28,617 nt of DNA from Sanguinoderma infundibulare (lineage: Eukaryota; Basidiomycota; Agaricomycetes; Polyporales; Polyporaceae): contig JAVLRN010000041.1 of the NCBI GenBank assembly GCA_032821775.1, forward strand, positions 1-28,617. The letters run 5' to 3'. How positions within the stretch are numbered: position 1 is the stretch's first letter; each line of letters starts with the position of its first letter. The notes under the pieces are model-generated. The model made no database searches and was not told the DNA's origin. It saw only the letters and a list, made by a program, of their open reading frames with translations. Positions 19,480 to 28,617 of the stretch are shown piece by piece. Made by a program: the position numbers and the translations under genes.

Positions 19480-19833
19480 TTAAACCTTGAAATGATTATG
19501 TATCTTAAATAGTATTCTCTCAGTACTTCTTTGAAGCACAACTTTTTTTATATTTAAGTTATAAAACAATAAAAATTTTAGGTATAAAATAAAGATATTC
19601 AATAAGCAAATTAAATTTATCAATAATAATAGTGTTAACGGATCTAAGTGACTTATGTAATTAAATACATCAATGGTTAAATCACCGTCTAAAAATTGAT
19701 TACCATCAATATTAGCATTATATGTAACCCTATACCACCAATAAAGTATTGAACCAAGTGTTACAGTTCCTATTACACCGAATACTATACCTACACCCAT
19801 TGCCTGGATATCGTTATGATTTAAAGTTTCCAT
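19480..19833 (-). CDS. hypothetical membrane protein, 117 residues
   Basis: Minus-strand ORF from ATG at 19833. Two hydrophobic segments: GVGIVFGVIGTVTLGSILYW (residues about 13-32) and LTLLLLINLICLLNIFILYL (about 66-85). Between them lies a polar stretch with acidic residues (NQFLDGDLTID). The segment DVFNYISHL resembles DKILDYINQL at the start of the 103-residue ORF at 21588-21277, and both are followed by a hydrophobic helix. It may be a shortened relative whose C-terminus was lost. Not a known respiratory subunit. Function unknown. Confidence 0.55.
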   Translation of the reverse strand: METLNHNDIQAMGVGIVFGVIGTVTLGSILYWWYRVTYNANIDGNQFLDGDLTIDVFNYISHLDPLTLLLLINLICLLNIFILYLKFLLFYNLNIKKVVLQRSTERILFKIHNHFKV

Positions 19834-20086
19834 GTTATTTAGATTTTGTAGAGAGGAATCAGGATACTCGTTTTTTTAATTAAAATTATTTAAAATAAAA
19901 AAATTTCCGGCTCGATTCTTTCTACTCATTTAAATTATTTTATAGATTAGATAAAATTTTTTAAATAATGGTAAATTCTGTTACATTTTGTGATGTCTTG
20001 GTAGGTTCTAACTAATATTGGTACTGACCCTCAAGATTTATGGCATTAAAACTATGAATTAAGGGGGTATATAAATTATTTATTAA

Positions 20087-21034
20087 CTAGAACCAAGGAT
20101 TATTAGATGGATCAGGGGTTGTAGGAGGAGTAATCAATGTGTTATTAGCAGGGTTACCAGTTATAGGACTAGGTGAATGAATATTATCAGGTACCACTGT
20201 AGCATTAGAGCTATTTGAACTAGTTCTTGAAATTACGTTATCAGGGTCTACATTACCATTACCTCCAGAAGACGGAGTAAAAAAACTATTTACCCATGAA
20301 GTAAAACTGTTAAGACTATTACTTAAGAAATCAGTATAAGTACTTACCACTGGAATATCCTTAATATAGTCATGAAAGTAATGATCAGATACTAATAATG
20401 ATAAGGATACTGCAAAGAAACCTATTAAAACCATCCCTATTAGTTTATAAGGATTTAACTTATCTTCTTTTATAAATTCACGAACTTCAGATTCAGGTAT
20501 TGATATTGGATTATTTTCAGGAAAAAACCTAAAACTAGAATTATTTTCTATAATGTCTAGTACCCAGTAAGCAAAATCCTTTAGTGTTGAAATACTTGAT
20601 AAACTTTCAGAGTATACAACTCCAATAGAAGAAATTACAACACCCAAAGTAAATTTAGTTAATTTAAAGAACATAGAATTGAAACTCGAAACAAATAGAC
20701 CTAAAACATACCATTTAAAATTCCTATTAATAATATTAGAAAAGGCTAGACAATCACCCCAATTATTTTGTAAAACATTATAAATAGAGTTAGTTACTGT
20801 TGGGTTTAATCTTCTATTTAATAATATTGAATTAAGGCTACCTCTGTTAAGAATTTCCCTGTTTACTCTGTACAATACCGATAGTGTAGGTATAAAACCT
20901 TCACTTCTAATTAAATTCCTTGACACTGTAAATAAATTTACAGCAATTATATTGAAAATACTTGGTAAGTTTACTCTTTTAATAACATATTGAATAATTA
21001 ATGATGAAACATAATAAATTGGATTGTAAGACAT
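20087..21034 (-). CDS. hypothetical membrane protein with Ser/Asn/Pro-rich tail
   Basis: Minus-strand ORF. The frame is open from ATG 21097, but the second Met at 21034 (MSYNPIYYVSSLI) is the more natural start, because the 21 residues before it are AT-driven (NKKIKIIIM). That gives about 315 residues. Hydrophobic segments lie around WYVLGLFVSSFNSMFF and KFTLGVVISSIGVVYS, and a clear single helix at LIGMVLIGFFAVSLSLLVSD. The last about 70 residues form a low-complexity Ser/Asn/Pro/Thr tail ending DPSNNPWF. Free-standing mitochondrial ORFs with this style of tail are known to me from basidiomycete mitogenomes, but I cannot name the family. No TGA is needed to read it. Confidence 0.65.
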   Translation of the reverse strand: MSYNPIYYVSSLIIQYVIKRVNLPSIFNIIAVNLFTVSRNLIRSEGFIPTLSVLYRVNREILNRGSLNSILLNRRLNPTVTNSIYNVLQNNWGDCLAFSNIINRNFKWYVLGLFVSSFNSMFFKLTKFTLGVVISSIGVVYSESLSSISTLKDFAYWVLDIIENNSSFRFFPENNPISIPESEVREFIKEDKLNPYKLIGMVLIGFFAVSLSLLVSDHYFHDYIKDIPVVSTYTDFLSNSLNSFTSWVNSFFTPSSGGNGNVDPDNVISRTSSNSSNATVVPDNIHSPSPITGNPANNTLITPPTTPDPSNNPWF

Positions 21035-21099
21035 AATAATAATTTTTATTTTTTTATTTTGGGTTAACTCTAAAACCACGTCAATTATTATAAGCACTT

Positions 21100-21276
21100 T
21101 ACCTGAACAATTGAAATACCGAGCTTGTTAATACCTCTTTTATATTAATAAATATTTTTTATATTTAAAAAAATTGACCTCAGCTTATCTAGCAAAATTT
21201 ATTTTAGTTAGAATATAATATTGATATTAGGGGGTTATTAAGGATCATCTATTTTTAGATATATGGCTAATAAATA
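21100..21276. other. spacer within the minus-strand ORF block
   Basis: No gene seen. A 14-nt string, GGGGTTATTAAGGA at 21231-21244, recurs at 21821-21834 just upstream of recognisable rnl sequence. Confidence 0.4.
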
Positions 21277-21588
21277 TTATTTATATATTAAAAAAAAAAT
21301 TATAATATTAATAATTATTCCAAATATCATTATGAAAAAACCTAGACTTATTAAATAAATTAAATAATATTTTTGATAAATTTGTCTAAATTTAAATATT
21401 AAATATAATTTATGGTATCTATTTGATAGATCAAATTTTTCTATTAAATAGTTACTAAAATAAATAGATAATATTGTTATTGCTATTAATAATAATGCTA
21501 TTAAGTTAACTAAATGAGATAAAATAATTAATTCCTCTGATGGCATACTATTAGATAGTTGATTAATATAATCTAAAATTTTATCCAT
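21277..21588 (-). CDS. hypothetical 103-residue membrane protein
   Basis: Minus-strand ORF, ATG at 21588. After a short polar start (DKILDYINQLSNSMPSEE) comes a hydrophobic helix (LVNLIALLLIAITILSIYFS). Then a basic and aromatic loop (FDLSNRYHKL, FRQIYQKYYL) and a second hydrophobic helix to the end. This helix-loop-helix layout is like that of small conserved ORFs I associate with basidiomycete mitochondrial genomes; that link is from memory, not from a search. It is the first ORF of a minus-strand block of three, all pointing away from rnl. Confidence 0.6.
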   Translation of the reverse strand: MDKILDYINQLSNSMPSEELIILSHLVNLIALLLIAITILSIYFSNYLIEKFDLSNRYHKLYLIFKFRQIYQKYYLIYLISLGFFIMIFGIIINIIIFFLIYK

Positions 21589-24490
21589 ATTAAAATTTTA
21601 TTGTTTTTTTTTCTGTTTAGCTCTTAGGGTGCCAATGGAATATTTTAATTCCTATTAGCTCTTTGGACCAAAACCTTAGCTATTAAATATAAATTTAAAT
21701 TTATTTATGTAGCTGATTTTAGTTAATTTTTAATAAAATTTTTTTATTAATCCTTTTAAAATTAATAGGGGATAAAAGTATCGATGACAATATAGTAATA
21801 ACATCAAACAGTAATTTAAAGGGGTTATTAAGGAAAAACTAGCAAATTTATAAAAAAGGAGGGCAAAAGTCCAAAAGCCACAATCCACCTTAAATAAGGT
21901 GGTCAAGTTCCATTTTTTATTTAATGTTGACAAAGAATGTTGGCGATCCTAAGGAAAACCTTTATATTTCAACTTCCCGAAGTAAAACATTTCATTAGGG
22001 AAAGGAAAGGAAATCAACCGAGACTCCGAAAGTAATGGCGAGTGAAATCGGAACAGCTTTAAAATAAAAATAAAAATCATTTTAACAAAAATACACACCA
22101 GAAACCAAAGAAGGTAAAAAAGTCCTGTATGTAAAATAATTTTTATAAATTAATATTTAAATAAGGGATACCTATTAATAAAAATAATTTTATTTATTAC
22201 TTTATAAATTAAATAAAATAAGTTAATAGTCCTTATTTAAGTAAATAAGTACGACGAGAGTTAACTTGTCGGAATACAGGGGAACCATCCTCTAAGGCTA
22301 AGTATTTATAAATTTAGCGATAGTGAAAAGTACCGTGAGGGAAAGTTTGAAAAAGTTATGTATTATTAGACATAAATGAAATAGTTGAATTAGTAACTCT
22401 ATAAGCAGTCGAAATTTATAATTATAAATGACGGCGTACCTTTTGCATAATGGGTCAGCAAGTTAATAGGAGTAGCAAGGTTAAAAGCCTTAGTGAAAGC
22501 GACCACACTAACTAGCTAAAAGTATTCTTAAATTTAATAGATATTGAGAATAGGATACCCTTAATAGCCATAAGGCTAATAAGTTAAATATTTTCTAGGT
22601 TTATAGTGATGGATAAGTTACTTCTATTAGACCCGAAGCTAGGTGATCTTCCTAAGACCAGATTATAATGGATCGAACGGGTGAATGTAGCAAAATTCTC
22701 CGAAGAGTTTTAGGAAGCGGTGAAATGCCAATCTGACCTAGTGATAGCTGGTTTTCTACGAAACATATATAAGTATGACATCTAAACAAAATTTATGGTG
22801 GTACAGCACTGAGTTCCCAACTATCTCTTTAAAAAAAGAAAAGTTTAGGTTGCGGGGACGTCGAAAATCTTACCAATGGAAGAGAATCTCGGAATGACAT
22901 AAATTGATATTAGATATTCAGACTGCTCATGCGAAGTTGGGTAGTCAAGACGGAAACAGCCGAGAACACGAAACAAGGTCCCAAATGATTTTTAAGTGAA
23001 ATGAAGGAAGTAATATATTGAATGCAGCTGTAAAGTGAGCCTGGTAGTCGCTATCTTTTAATAAACGTAATGTAACAACGTAGCAGCCTTATCCAATAGA
23101 ATATTACGCCAAAAATTTAACGGGTCTTAAAAAATCAACCGATATCGTGTTTATTTTGAATAATATAAAAACAATAATATTCAAATTATAGGTAGTAGAA
23201 CATTCAGTATACTGATGATAAAACAGTGTTTCATTGTTTTTAGGTCACTGAAGAGATAATGCTGACATGAGTAACGTAAAAAGAAGTTATAATACTTCTC
23301 GCCGAATACGAAAGGGTTATAAGGAAAGGTTAAACCACCTTATTTTAAAGCGGCCTCTAAGGAATCAAAACCAAAGTTTTGTCTGATGAGTATGAATTAG
23401 AAAGTCCAATTTTATATTTAATTTTATTAAATTTAAATAAGGACCGGGAAAAGAATATATTATTAACTACCGTACCCTAAACCGACACAGGTTCGTAAGT
23501 AGAGAATACTAAGGCGTAGAGCTAAAAGTTGTTAAGGAACTCGGCAAGTTCTCCTCATAAGTTTGACGATAAGAGGAACCCTTTTTATTAAAGGGTGGCA
23601 CAAAATCGGAGGCCCCGACTGTTTACTAAAAACACAATTCAGAGCAATGATGAAAAATCATAGTATTCTGGATGAAATTTGCCCAATGCCATTAACATAA
23701 GAGAGGTTATGGGTAACTGTAACTGATTGAAAGTCTGGTTAATAGCGGTCTTAACTATGAGGATCCAAAGGTAGCAAAATAAATTGGCCATTAAATGTGG
23801 TCTGGTATCAATAGTGTAACGATGGTCTCACTGTCTCTACAACTTGCTCAGTGAAATTGAATTACCCGTGCAGATGCGGGTTGCCTCCAGGTGGACGGGA
23901 AGACCCTATGCAGCTTTACTGTAGTTAGCTATCATATTGATCTACAACAACCTTAGTTAATAGGAATTAGGGATGTCGATAGACGTAAAATGGAATACCT
24001 TCTGACTTTGGTTGGGTTAATATTTACCTTTTTAATTTTTCATATATTAATTATATTTTATTTTATTTTATTTTATTTAGTTATAGAATATTATTTTTTA
24101 TATTTAATATGTGGGATTGGAATCTTATAAGGGATAGGTGGCTAATTGGCAGTTTGACTGGGGCGGTCGTCTTTGATAAAGTAGCAAAGTACATCCAAAG
24201 ATATTTATTTATAAAAACATCTTTAAAAAAGATACTCACTAAAAATCATAGTATCTGTATAAACTATGAAGGAATATAAATTATTATATTTTTAATATTA
24301 ACATAAGGTATAGCTAGAAAATTGAATGGAAATCAATCAACCAGTGTGAAAGGTTGTAATCGGCGTAATGGCGGAAAGCATGCCTAACTGAAAGACTTAG
24401 AAGTCGAACAGATACGTAAGTAGGGCATAGTGACCCTTCGCTATATTATGGAATAGACGGGGATCAATCGATAAAAGTTACGCTAGGGAT

Positions 24491-25538
24491 AAATTGTTGT
24501 CCCTAATACTAAAAAAGTAAATAAAACTGGGTGAATTGCAAGGACTACTTAAGACTTTTAAAATAAATTAAGTTAATTTGCAGCGAAGCTCATTTCGGCA
24601 TCACTTATTTCATTATTTAAGTGTGAAGTGAGAACGTTCAACGACTAGAAAGTGAGTTATGCTAAACAATAATCTTTCCAAGAGCGCCCAGCATCTCTAT
24701 TGCTTTTCTTTTCATATTACATGTACCCAAAGGAAAAATATTTAAATTTAAAATGAATAAAAAATTACTAATAGGACTAAGTCCAAATAGCAAATTAATT
24801 AAAGAATACAAAAAATCTTTAACTTCTTTAACCACTCTTCAATTGGAGGCTTCAATAGGTTTAATGCTAGGTGATGCTAGTCTACAAACTCAAAATAAAG
24901 CTAAAACTTATAGAATTAAATTTGAATGGAGTGATAAATCTAAACCCTATTTACTTCATGTATATAATTTATTTGATGTATGGGTATTATCTAATCCTCA
25001 TAAAAAAAAATCTAGAGTTAGTTCCAAAGGAAATCTAGTGGTAAATTGGGGTTTTCAAACTATTAGTCATGAAGCTTTTAATCCTTTAGCTAAATTATTT
25101 CTTAATAATAGCAAAAAGGAATATTAGAATCATTAATAATTAATTATTTAACAGAAAGAGGTTTAGCTTATTGGTTCATGGATGATGGTGGAAAATTAGA
25201 TTATAATAAAAATTCTAAAAATAGAAGTATAGTTTTAAATACTCAAAGTTTCACAGATAAAGAAGTTGAAATAATGTCAAAAGAATTAAGAGCAAAATTT
25301 AATTTTGAATGTGAATTGAGATCAAATAAATCTAAAAAAGTTATTGTTATAAGTAATAATAGCTATCCGTTATTCTATGAACTAGTAAGTCCTCATATTA
25401 TACCTGAAATGAAATATAAACTTCCACAATTATAGGAAGAAAGTAAAAATTTAAGACTAAAGAGATGATGACATAGTCTGAACCATTCTGTGAAGGATGG
25501 ATGTAAAGGATAAAGAACCTTTACGATAACATATTTTG
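24491..25538 (+). mobile_element. rnl group IA intron at the omega site (E. coli 2449)
   Basis: Lies between CTAGGGAT and AACAGGCTG, the position of the yeast omega intron. The internal guide GTCCCTA (24499-24505) pairs with exon TAGGGAT. P/Q at 24526-24543 (CTGGGTGAATTGCAAGG), R at 24635-24657 (GTTCAACGACTAGAAAGTGAG) and S at 25464-25484 (GACATAGTCTGAACC). The endonuclease ORF lies between R and S, in the P8 region. Ends at G25538. Confidence 0.9.
24753..25435 (+). pseudogene. LAGLIDADG endonuclease in omega-site intron, one frameshift
   Basis: From ATG 24753 the frame encodes LEASIGLMLGDASLQTQNKA (first motif) and stops at TAG 25125-25127, just after the run AGCAAAAAGG. The next frame takes up at about 25116 as GILESLIINYLTERGLAYWF and MDDGGKLDYNKN (second motif), up to TAG at 25433-25435. 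The final PHIIPEMKYKLP is the usual family end. One missing A in the five-A run explains it. With that base the ORF would be about 227 residues. It is either newly inactivated or a sequencing slip. Confidence 0.82.
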
Positions 25539-25589
25539 AACAGGCTGATAGCTGGTGAGAGTACACATTGTCCCGGCTGTTTGGCACCT

Positions 25590-26910
25590 TAGATATAATT
25601 TAAACACATTATATTATTTAAATATGAAAATATCTTAGCAGATAAAATAAAAAAAAAGTCCATTAATAAACATTAATGATCGAGGTATAAACCTTTATAC
25701 TTAAATATAATTATTATTAATAAATTTAATAAAAATATTTAATTAGATTAAACATAAAAAAATTTATAAAACAAATAAATAAAAAATTTTATAGGTTAAA
25801 CCTACTTGATACGATAAATATCTTGTTTACGCTTAAAATTTATTAAAAATAATTAATAAGCAAAATTTAAATTTAGTTAAACTTAATATGAATAACATCA
25901 TTAAAGAAATATTTGATTTGTGGGTAGTCTTCTAGGAGATGCCTCTATCAAAAGAACATTATCTGGAAAAACATATGTAACCTTTGAACAATCTATAAAA
26001 AAATCGGAGTATTTAAATCATTTATATAACTTAGTTAAAGAAAATGGGATGCCATTAAAAAAAGAATCTGTTACTACTTATTCTAGAAATGATGAAAGAT
26101 TTGGAGTTACAAATCAATCATTATATTTTAGAACTGAGGCTATTGAAGAATTAAATCCTTTAGCTGACTTGTTTCTAGACGAATCTGGAAAAAAAAGAAA
26201 AGAGTACCTCATAACATCTCTGAACATTTAACTCAAAGAGGTTTAGCTCATTGGATCATGGATGATGGTCAAAGAGTTAAGAGAGGAGGTGTAACTTTAT
26301 GTACTGATAGTTTTAACTCAGAAGAAGTAGGTATTCTTAGAGAAACTCTAAGAGCAAATTTCAATTTAATTACAAGTATTCATAATAAAAAATCTAGTAC
26401 TGGGTCAGTGTACGAAAGAATTTATGTGAATAAAGATTCATTAGATATGATTAAACCAACATTGATTACACATTTACATGAATCAATGCTTTATAAAGTA
26501 AATGTAGAGAAAGTTTTTAAACAAGATACAAGATACAAGATACCGAAGGTTTCATAAGTGACTCTGATATAATCTCAGATATAGACATATTTGATATATA
26601 ATTTTAGTTTATAGCAGATTATACATCGGGGAATCTAATTAGAAATAATTATTTAGACATTGGCTATATGCTGGAACACCCTTAGAGCTTTAAGTACTCC
26701 GGCTGGAGTTAAAATCTTAAAGATTGGGCAATCAGCAGGGAAGTTACTTATTTAGGTAATAGCTACTGTAAAATAGGTAACCCCTCAACGACTACACGCC
26801 AACATCTAGTGCTAACATAAGGGTATTATTATGCTGGATGAAGATATAGTCTAATCTTAATTGAAAGATTAAGCCCTTAGGGGGGTATATATTTTATATA
26901 CTAATAAATG
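25590..26910 (+). mobile_element. rnl group I intron at E. coli position 2500
   Basis: Lies between GGCACCT and CGATGTCG. Core: P at 26663-26680, Q at 26727-26742 (GCAATCAGCAGGG), R at 26781-26800 (CCCCTCAACGACTACACGCC) and S at 26838-26852 (AAGATATAGTCT). IB-like, unlike its two IA neighbours. The ORF lies in the 5' part, before the core. Ends at G26910. Confidence 0.88.
25905..26557 (+). pseudogene. LAGLIDADG endonuclease in the 2500-site intron, frameshifted
   Basis: The first motif, VGSLLGDASIKRT, starts at about 25920 in a frame that has no ATG before it. The nearest ATG (25888, MNNIIKEIFD) is in another frame and reaches TAG at 25933. The body runs to TAA at 26229-26231 after an A-rich run (26189-26205). 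The next frame then reads VPHNISEHLTQRGLAHWIMD, with a second motif MDDGQRVKRG, up to TAA at 26555-26557. The C-terminal LHESMLYKVNV motif is present. Two changes, both next to short or A-rich runs, break the ORF. Confidence 0.78.
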
Positions 26911-26994
26911 CGATGTCGACTCAACCTATCCTCCGGGGGTAGAAGCTTGGAAGGGTTCGGCTGTTCGCCGATTAAAAGGTTACGCGAGTTGGGT

Positions 26995-28038
26995 TTAAAT
27001 AACACAATATAAAAAATATTCTTAATCAAAGAAGTGTAAATTTAATGCTAACATATTTTATTAAAAATACACAATACAATGAATAATAATAATAATAATA
27101 CAATGAATAATAATAATATTAATACTAATTTACCATTAGAACTTAACTCAATATTAATAGGTATAATGTTAAGTGATGGAGGATTATATAGATCTTCTCC
27201 TACAGCTAATGTTAGATTTGAAATGAGTTTTGGAGAAAAATATAAATCTTTAGCTTTTCATATTGGTGAATTATTTAAAGATTATATGAGTAATCCAGTA
27301 AAAACCTATAGAAATTAAAGGTAAAAATAAAGTTTATATTAACTATAGACTTAAAACAAAAACTTTACCTGTATTTAATTCATACTATGAAATGTTTTAT
27401 AAATTTAACCATTTAACAAATAATATGTAAAAATAGTTCCAGATAATATACTTGATTTGATGGATCCTATTGTTTTAGCATATTTAATACAAGGAGATGG
27501 TAATTTTGACAAGAGTAGGAAAAGAGTTAGAATTTATACTAATAGTTATCAAAAACTAGAAGTTGAAAATTTAGCTTTGGCTATTAAAACTAAATTAAAT
27601 ATATATACAGCACCACTTCATGATAGAAAAGATCAATGGATTCTAACTATCGGTGCTAATAATTTAGATTTATTAAGAAAAATAGTTATACCTTATTTTC
27701 ATTCTACAATGTATTATAGATTAGGTTTATAATTTATATTGATAATAAGCCCCATCTTATCACGTTGAATAAGATGAAAACTGGATAAATTGCAAGGAAC
27801 ACTGTGTTTAACAGTCAATTTGCAGCCAAGCGTGAAATAGTGAATAATTGTTTATCCTAAGCAATTAACATTTCTTGAAGGTTTAACGACTAACAGGTGA
27901 GTAGCACTAACAATAAACCTGACACGAATATCCGGCATTCTATCTTCTTGACATAGGAGAAAGTGAATGATGACATAGTCTGAACAATAACGTGAGTTAT
28001 TGAAGTAATGAATAAAATGCATTACGATAACATAATTG
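26995..28038 (+). mobile_element. rnl group IA intron at E. coli position 2584
   Basis: Lies between GAGTTGGGT and TTAATACGACGTGAG. P/Q at 27780-27798 (CTGGATAAATTGCAAGG), R at 27879-27902 (GGTTTAACGACTAACAGGTGAG) and S at 27966-27985 (GACATAGTCTGAAC). Very like the omega-site core. The ORF is 5' of the core. Ends at G28038. Confidence 0.88.
27079..27732 (+). pseudogene. LAGLIDADG endonuclease in the 2584-site intron, two frameshifts
   Basis: Opens with an Asn-rich N-terminus (MNNNNNNTMNNNNIN), then LNSILIGIMLSDGGLYRSS (first motif). It stops at TAA 27316-27318. The middle third, EIKGKNKVYINYRLKTKTLP, is in the second frame from 27311 to about 27427. The first frame resumes at about 27433 as IVPDNILDL and reaches LAYLIQGDGNFDKSRK (second motif, QGDG), ending FHSTMYYRLGL and TAA at 27730-27732. 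An extra base near 27310 and a missing one in the five-A run near 27429-27433 would give this pattern. Confidence 0.8.
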
Positions 28039-28405
28039 TTAATACGACGTGAGTCAGTATGGTCCCTATCTTCTGGAGGGATAAATAGTAAAAAGGGGCA
28101 GACCTTCTAGTACGAAAGGATCAATAGGCTGTGTTTCTCTAGTGTACCAATTGTTTCTTTCTTTTTTTTTTTATTAAATTTATTTTATTAAATTTAAAAA
28201 GATTTAAGCATAGTTGGGTAGCCACAAACATGATAGATAAGCGCTGAATGAATATTAAGCAGGAAGCTATCCCCTAGATACTATCTTATTGATTAATTTT
28301 TAATCAATATTAATAAGAAATAGAACATTTCTAAATAGGATGCAAATGTAAGTGCTGTAAAGTATTTAGTTTAGCATTACTAATTTATTATGTAGACTGG
28401 ATGTT

Positions 28406-28617
28406 AATAATTGTTATTTTTAATTAAAAAATTTTAAAAACTATAAGCAAGTCAACTTGTTATTAAATAAAAAAATTTTACTTTTTTTTAACTTACTTTA
28501 TTATATAGATAGAATATGTTATATTCTGTAAGAAATTAACTGTTTCTATTCTATTCAATAATTTGTATTCTATTTGTTTAAATAAAATTAAATTAAATTA
28601 ATAAGTCTAATCTTTAA
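28406..28617. other. AT-rich spacer after rnl
   Basis: No gene seen up to the end of the window. Contains short A/T runs and a direct near-repeat, TTCTATTCTATTC / TTGTATTCTATTTG, at about 28544-28577. Confidence 0.5.

Larger units (their letters stand above)
21900..28405 (+). rRNA. rnl: large-subunit ribosomal RNA, with three group I introns
   Basis: Conserved 23S blocks are present in order: GGAAATCAACCGAGACTCC (22009-22027), ACCGTGAGGGAAAG, GATAGCTGGTTTTC, GGGAAGACCCTATGCAGCTT (peptidyl-transferase loop start), GTTTGACTGGGGCGGTC, GGGAT-AACAGGCTGATA, TGTTTGGCACCT-CGATGTCG, GGCTGTTCGCC, GACCTTCTAGTACGAAAGGA (sarcin/ricin region AGTACGA) and the terminal block near 28340-28405. Exons: about 21900-24490, 25539-25589, 26911-26994 and 28039-about 28405. 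The 51-nt and 84-nt inner exons equal the E. coli spacing 2449-2500-2584. The 5' end is not fixed; it could lie up to about 300 nt upstream. The 3' end is fixed to about 20 nt. Confidence 0.95.

Noticed and set aside
19848..19926. tRNA-like segment with acceptor pairing GTAGAGA/TTTCTAC
   Set aside because: D and T arms do not pair and the middle is a run of A and T with no clear anticodon arm; at most a decayed tRNA.
21730..21933. Minus-strand ORF of 67 codons just before rnl
   Set aside because: It overlaps the likely 5' region of rnl and has no recognisable motif or companion.
25393..25587. Minus-strand ORF of 64 codons over rnl and its intron
   Set aside because: It overlaps conserved rRNA exon sequence and the S element; a shadow.

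Overview
This window is part of a fungal mitochondrial genome and most likely comes from a filamentous basidiomycete. That lineage call is an inference from gene content, not a match to a named species. Base composition is very AT-rich. All housekeeping genes lie on the plus strand. Group I introns with the conserved Q, R and S core elements fill about 14.8 kb, roughly half of the window. In-frame TGA inside intron ORFs must be read as Trp to keep LAGLIDADG and GIY-YIG proteins open, which indicates genetic code 4.

Layout, left to right. (1) 1-11144 is the 3' two thirds of cox1, with nine exons in the window, eight complete group I introns and the 3' end of a ninth. (2) 11145-12183 is gene-free and AT-rich. 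(3) 12184-15062 is nad4 with one group I intron, an apparent single-base frameshift in its second exon and an unusually long C-terminal tail. (4) 15208-17463 is a spacer followed by ten tRNA genes in the order Ala, Phe, Thr, Gln, Lys, Tyr, Met, Ser(UGA), His, Met. (5) 17995-18768 is atp6, followed 15 nt later by a decayed LAGLIDADG ORF. (6) 19480-21588 is a minus-strand block of three ORFs of unknown function with predicted membrane segments. (7) About 21900-28405 is rnl, the large-subunit rRNA, whose 3' domain carries three group I introns. The exons between them are exactly 51 and 84 nt, which matches E. coli insertion positions 2449, 2500 and 2584 in the peptidyl-transferase centre. (8) 28406-28617 is an AT-rich spacer.

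The products work together in oxidative phosphorylation (Cox1 of complex IV, Nad4 of complex I, Atp6 of the ATP synthase) and in mitochondrial translation (rnl and tRNAs). The introns are mobile elements. Their homing endonucleases are either fused in frame to the upstream exon (most cox1 introns and nad4), or lie inside the core or the 5' region of the intron (cox1 intron 2 and rnl).

The main points of interest are homing-endonuclease turnover and decay (two copies in one cox1 intron, a relic behind atp6, several frameshifted ORFs), the nad4 frameshift and tail, a partial duplication of rnl in the tRNA spacer, and the minus-strand ORF block. No wholly new system is evident. Exon borders were set from Cox1, Nad4 and 23S rRNA conservation together with the group I rule that the exon ends in U and the intron ends in G.
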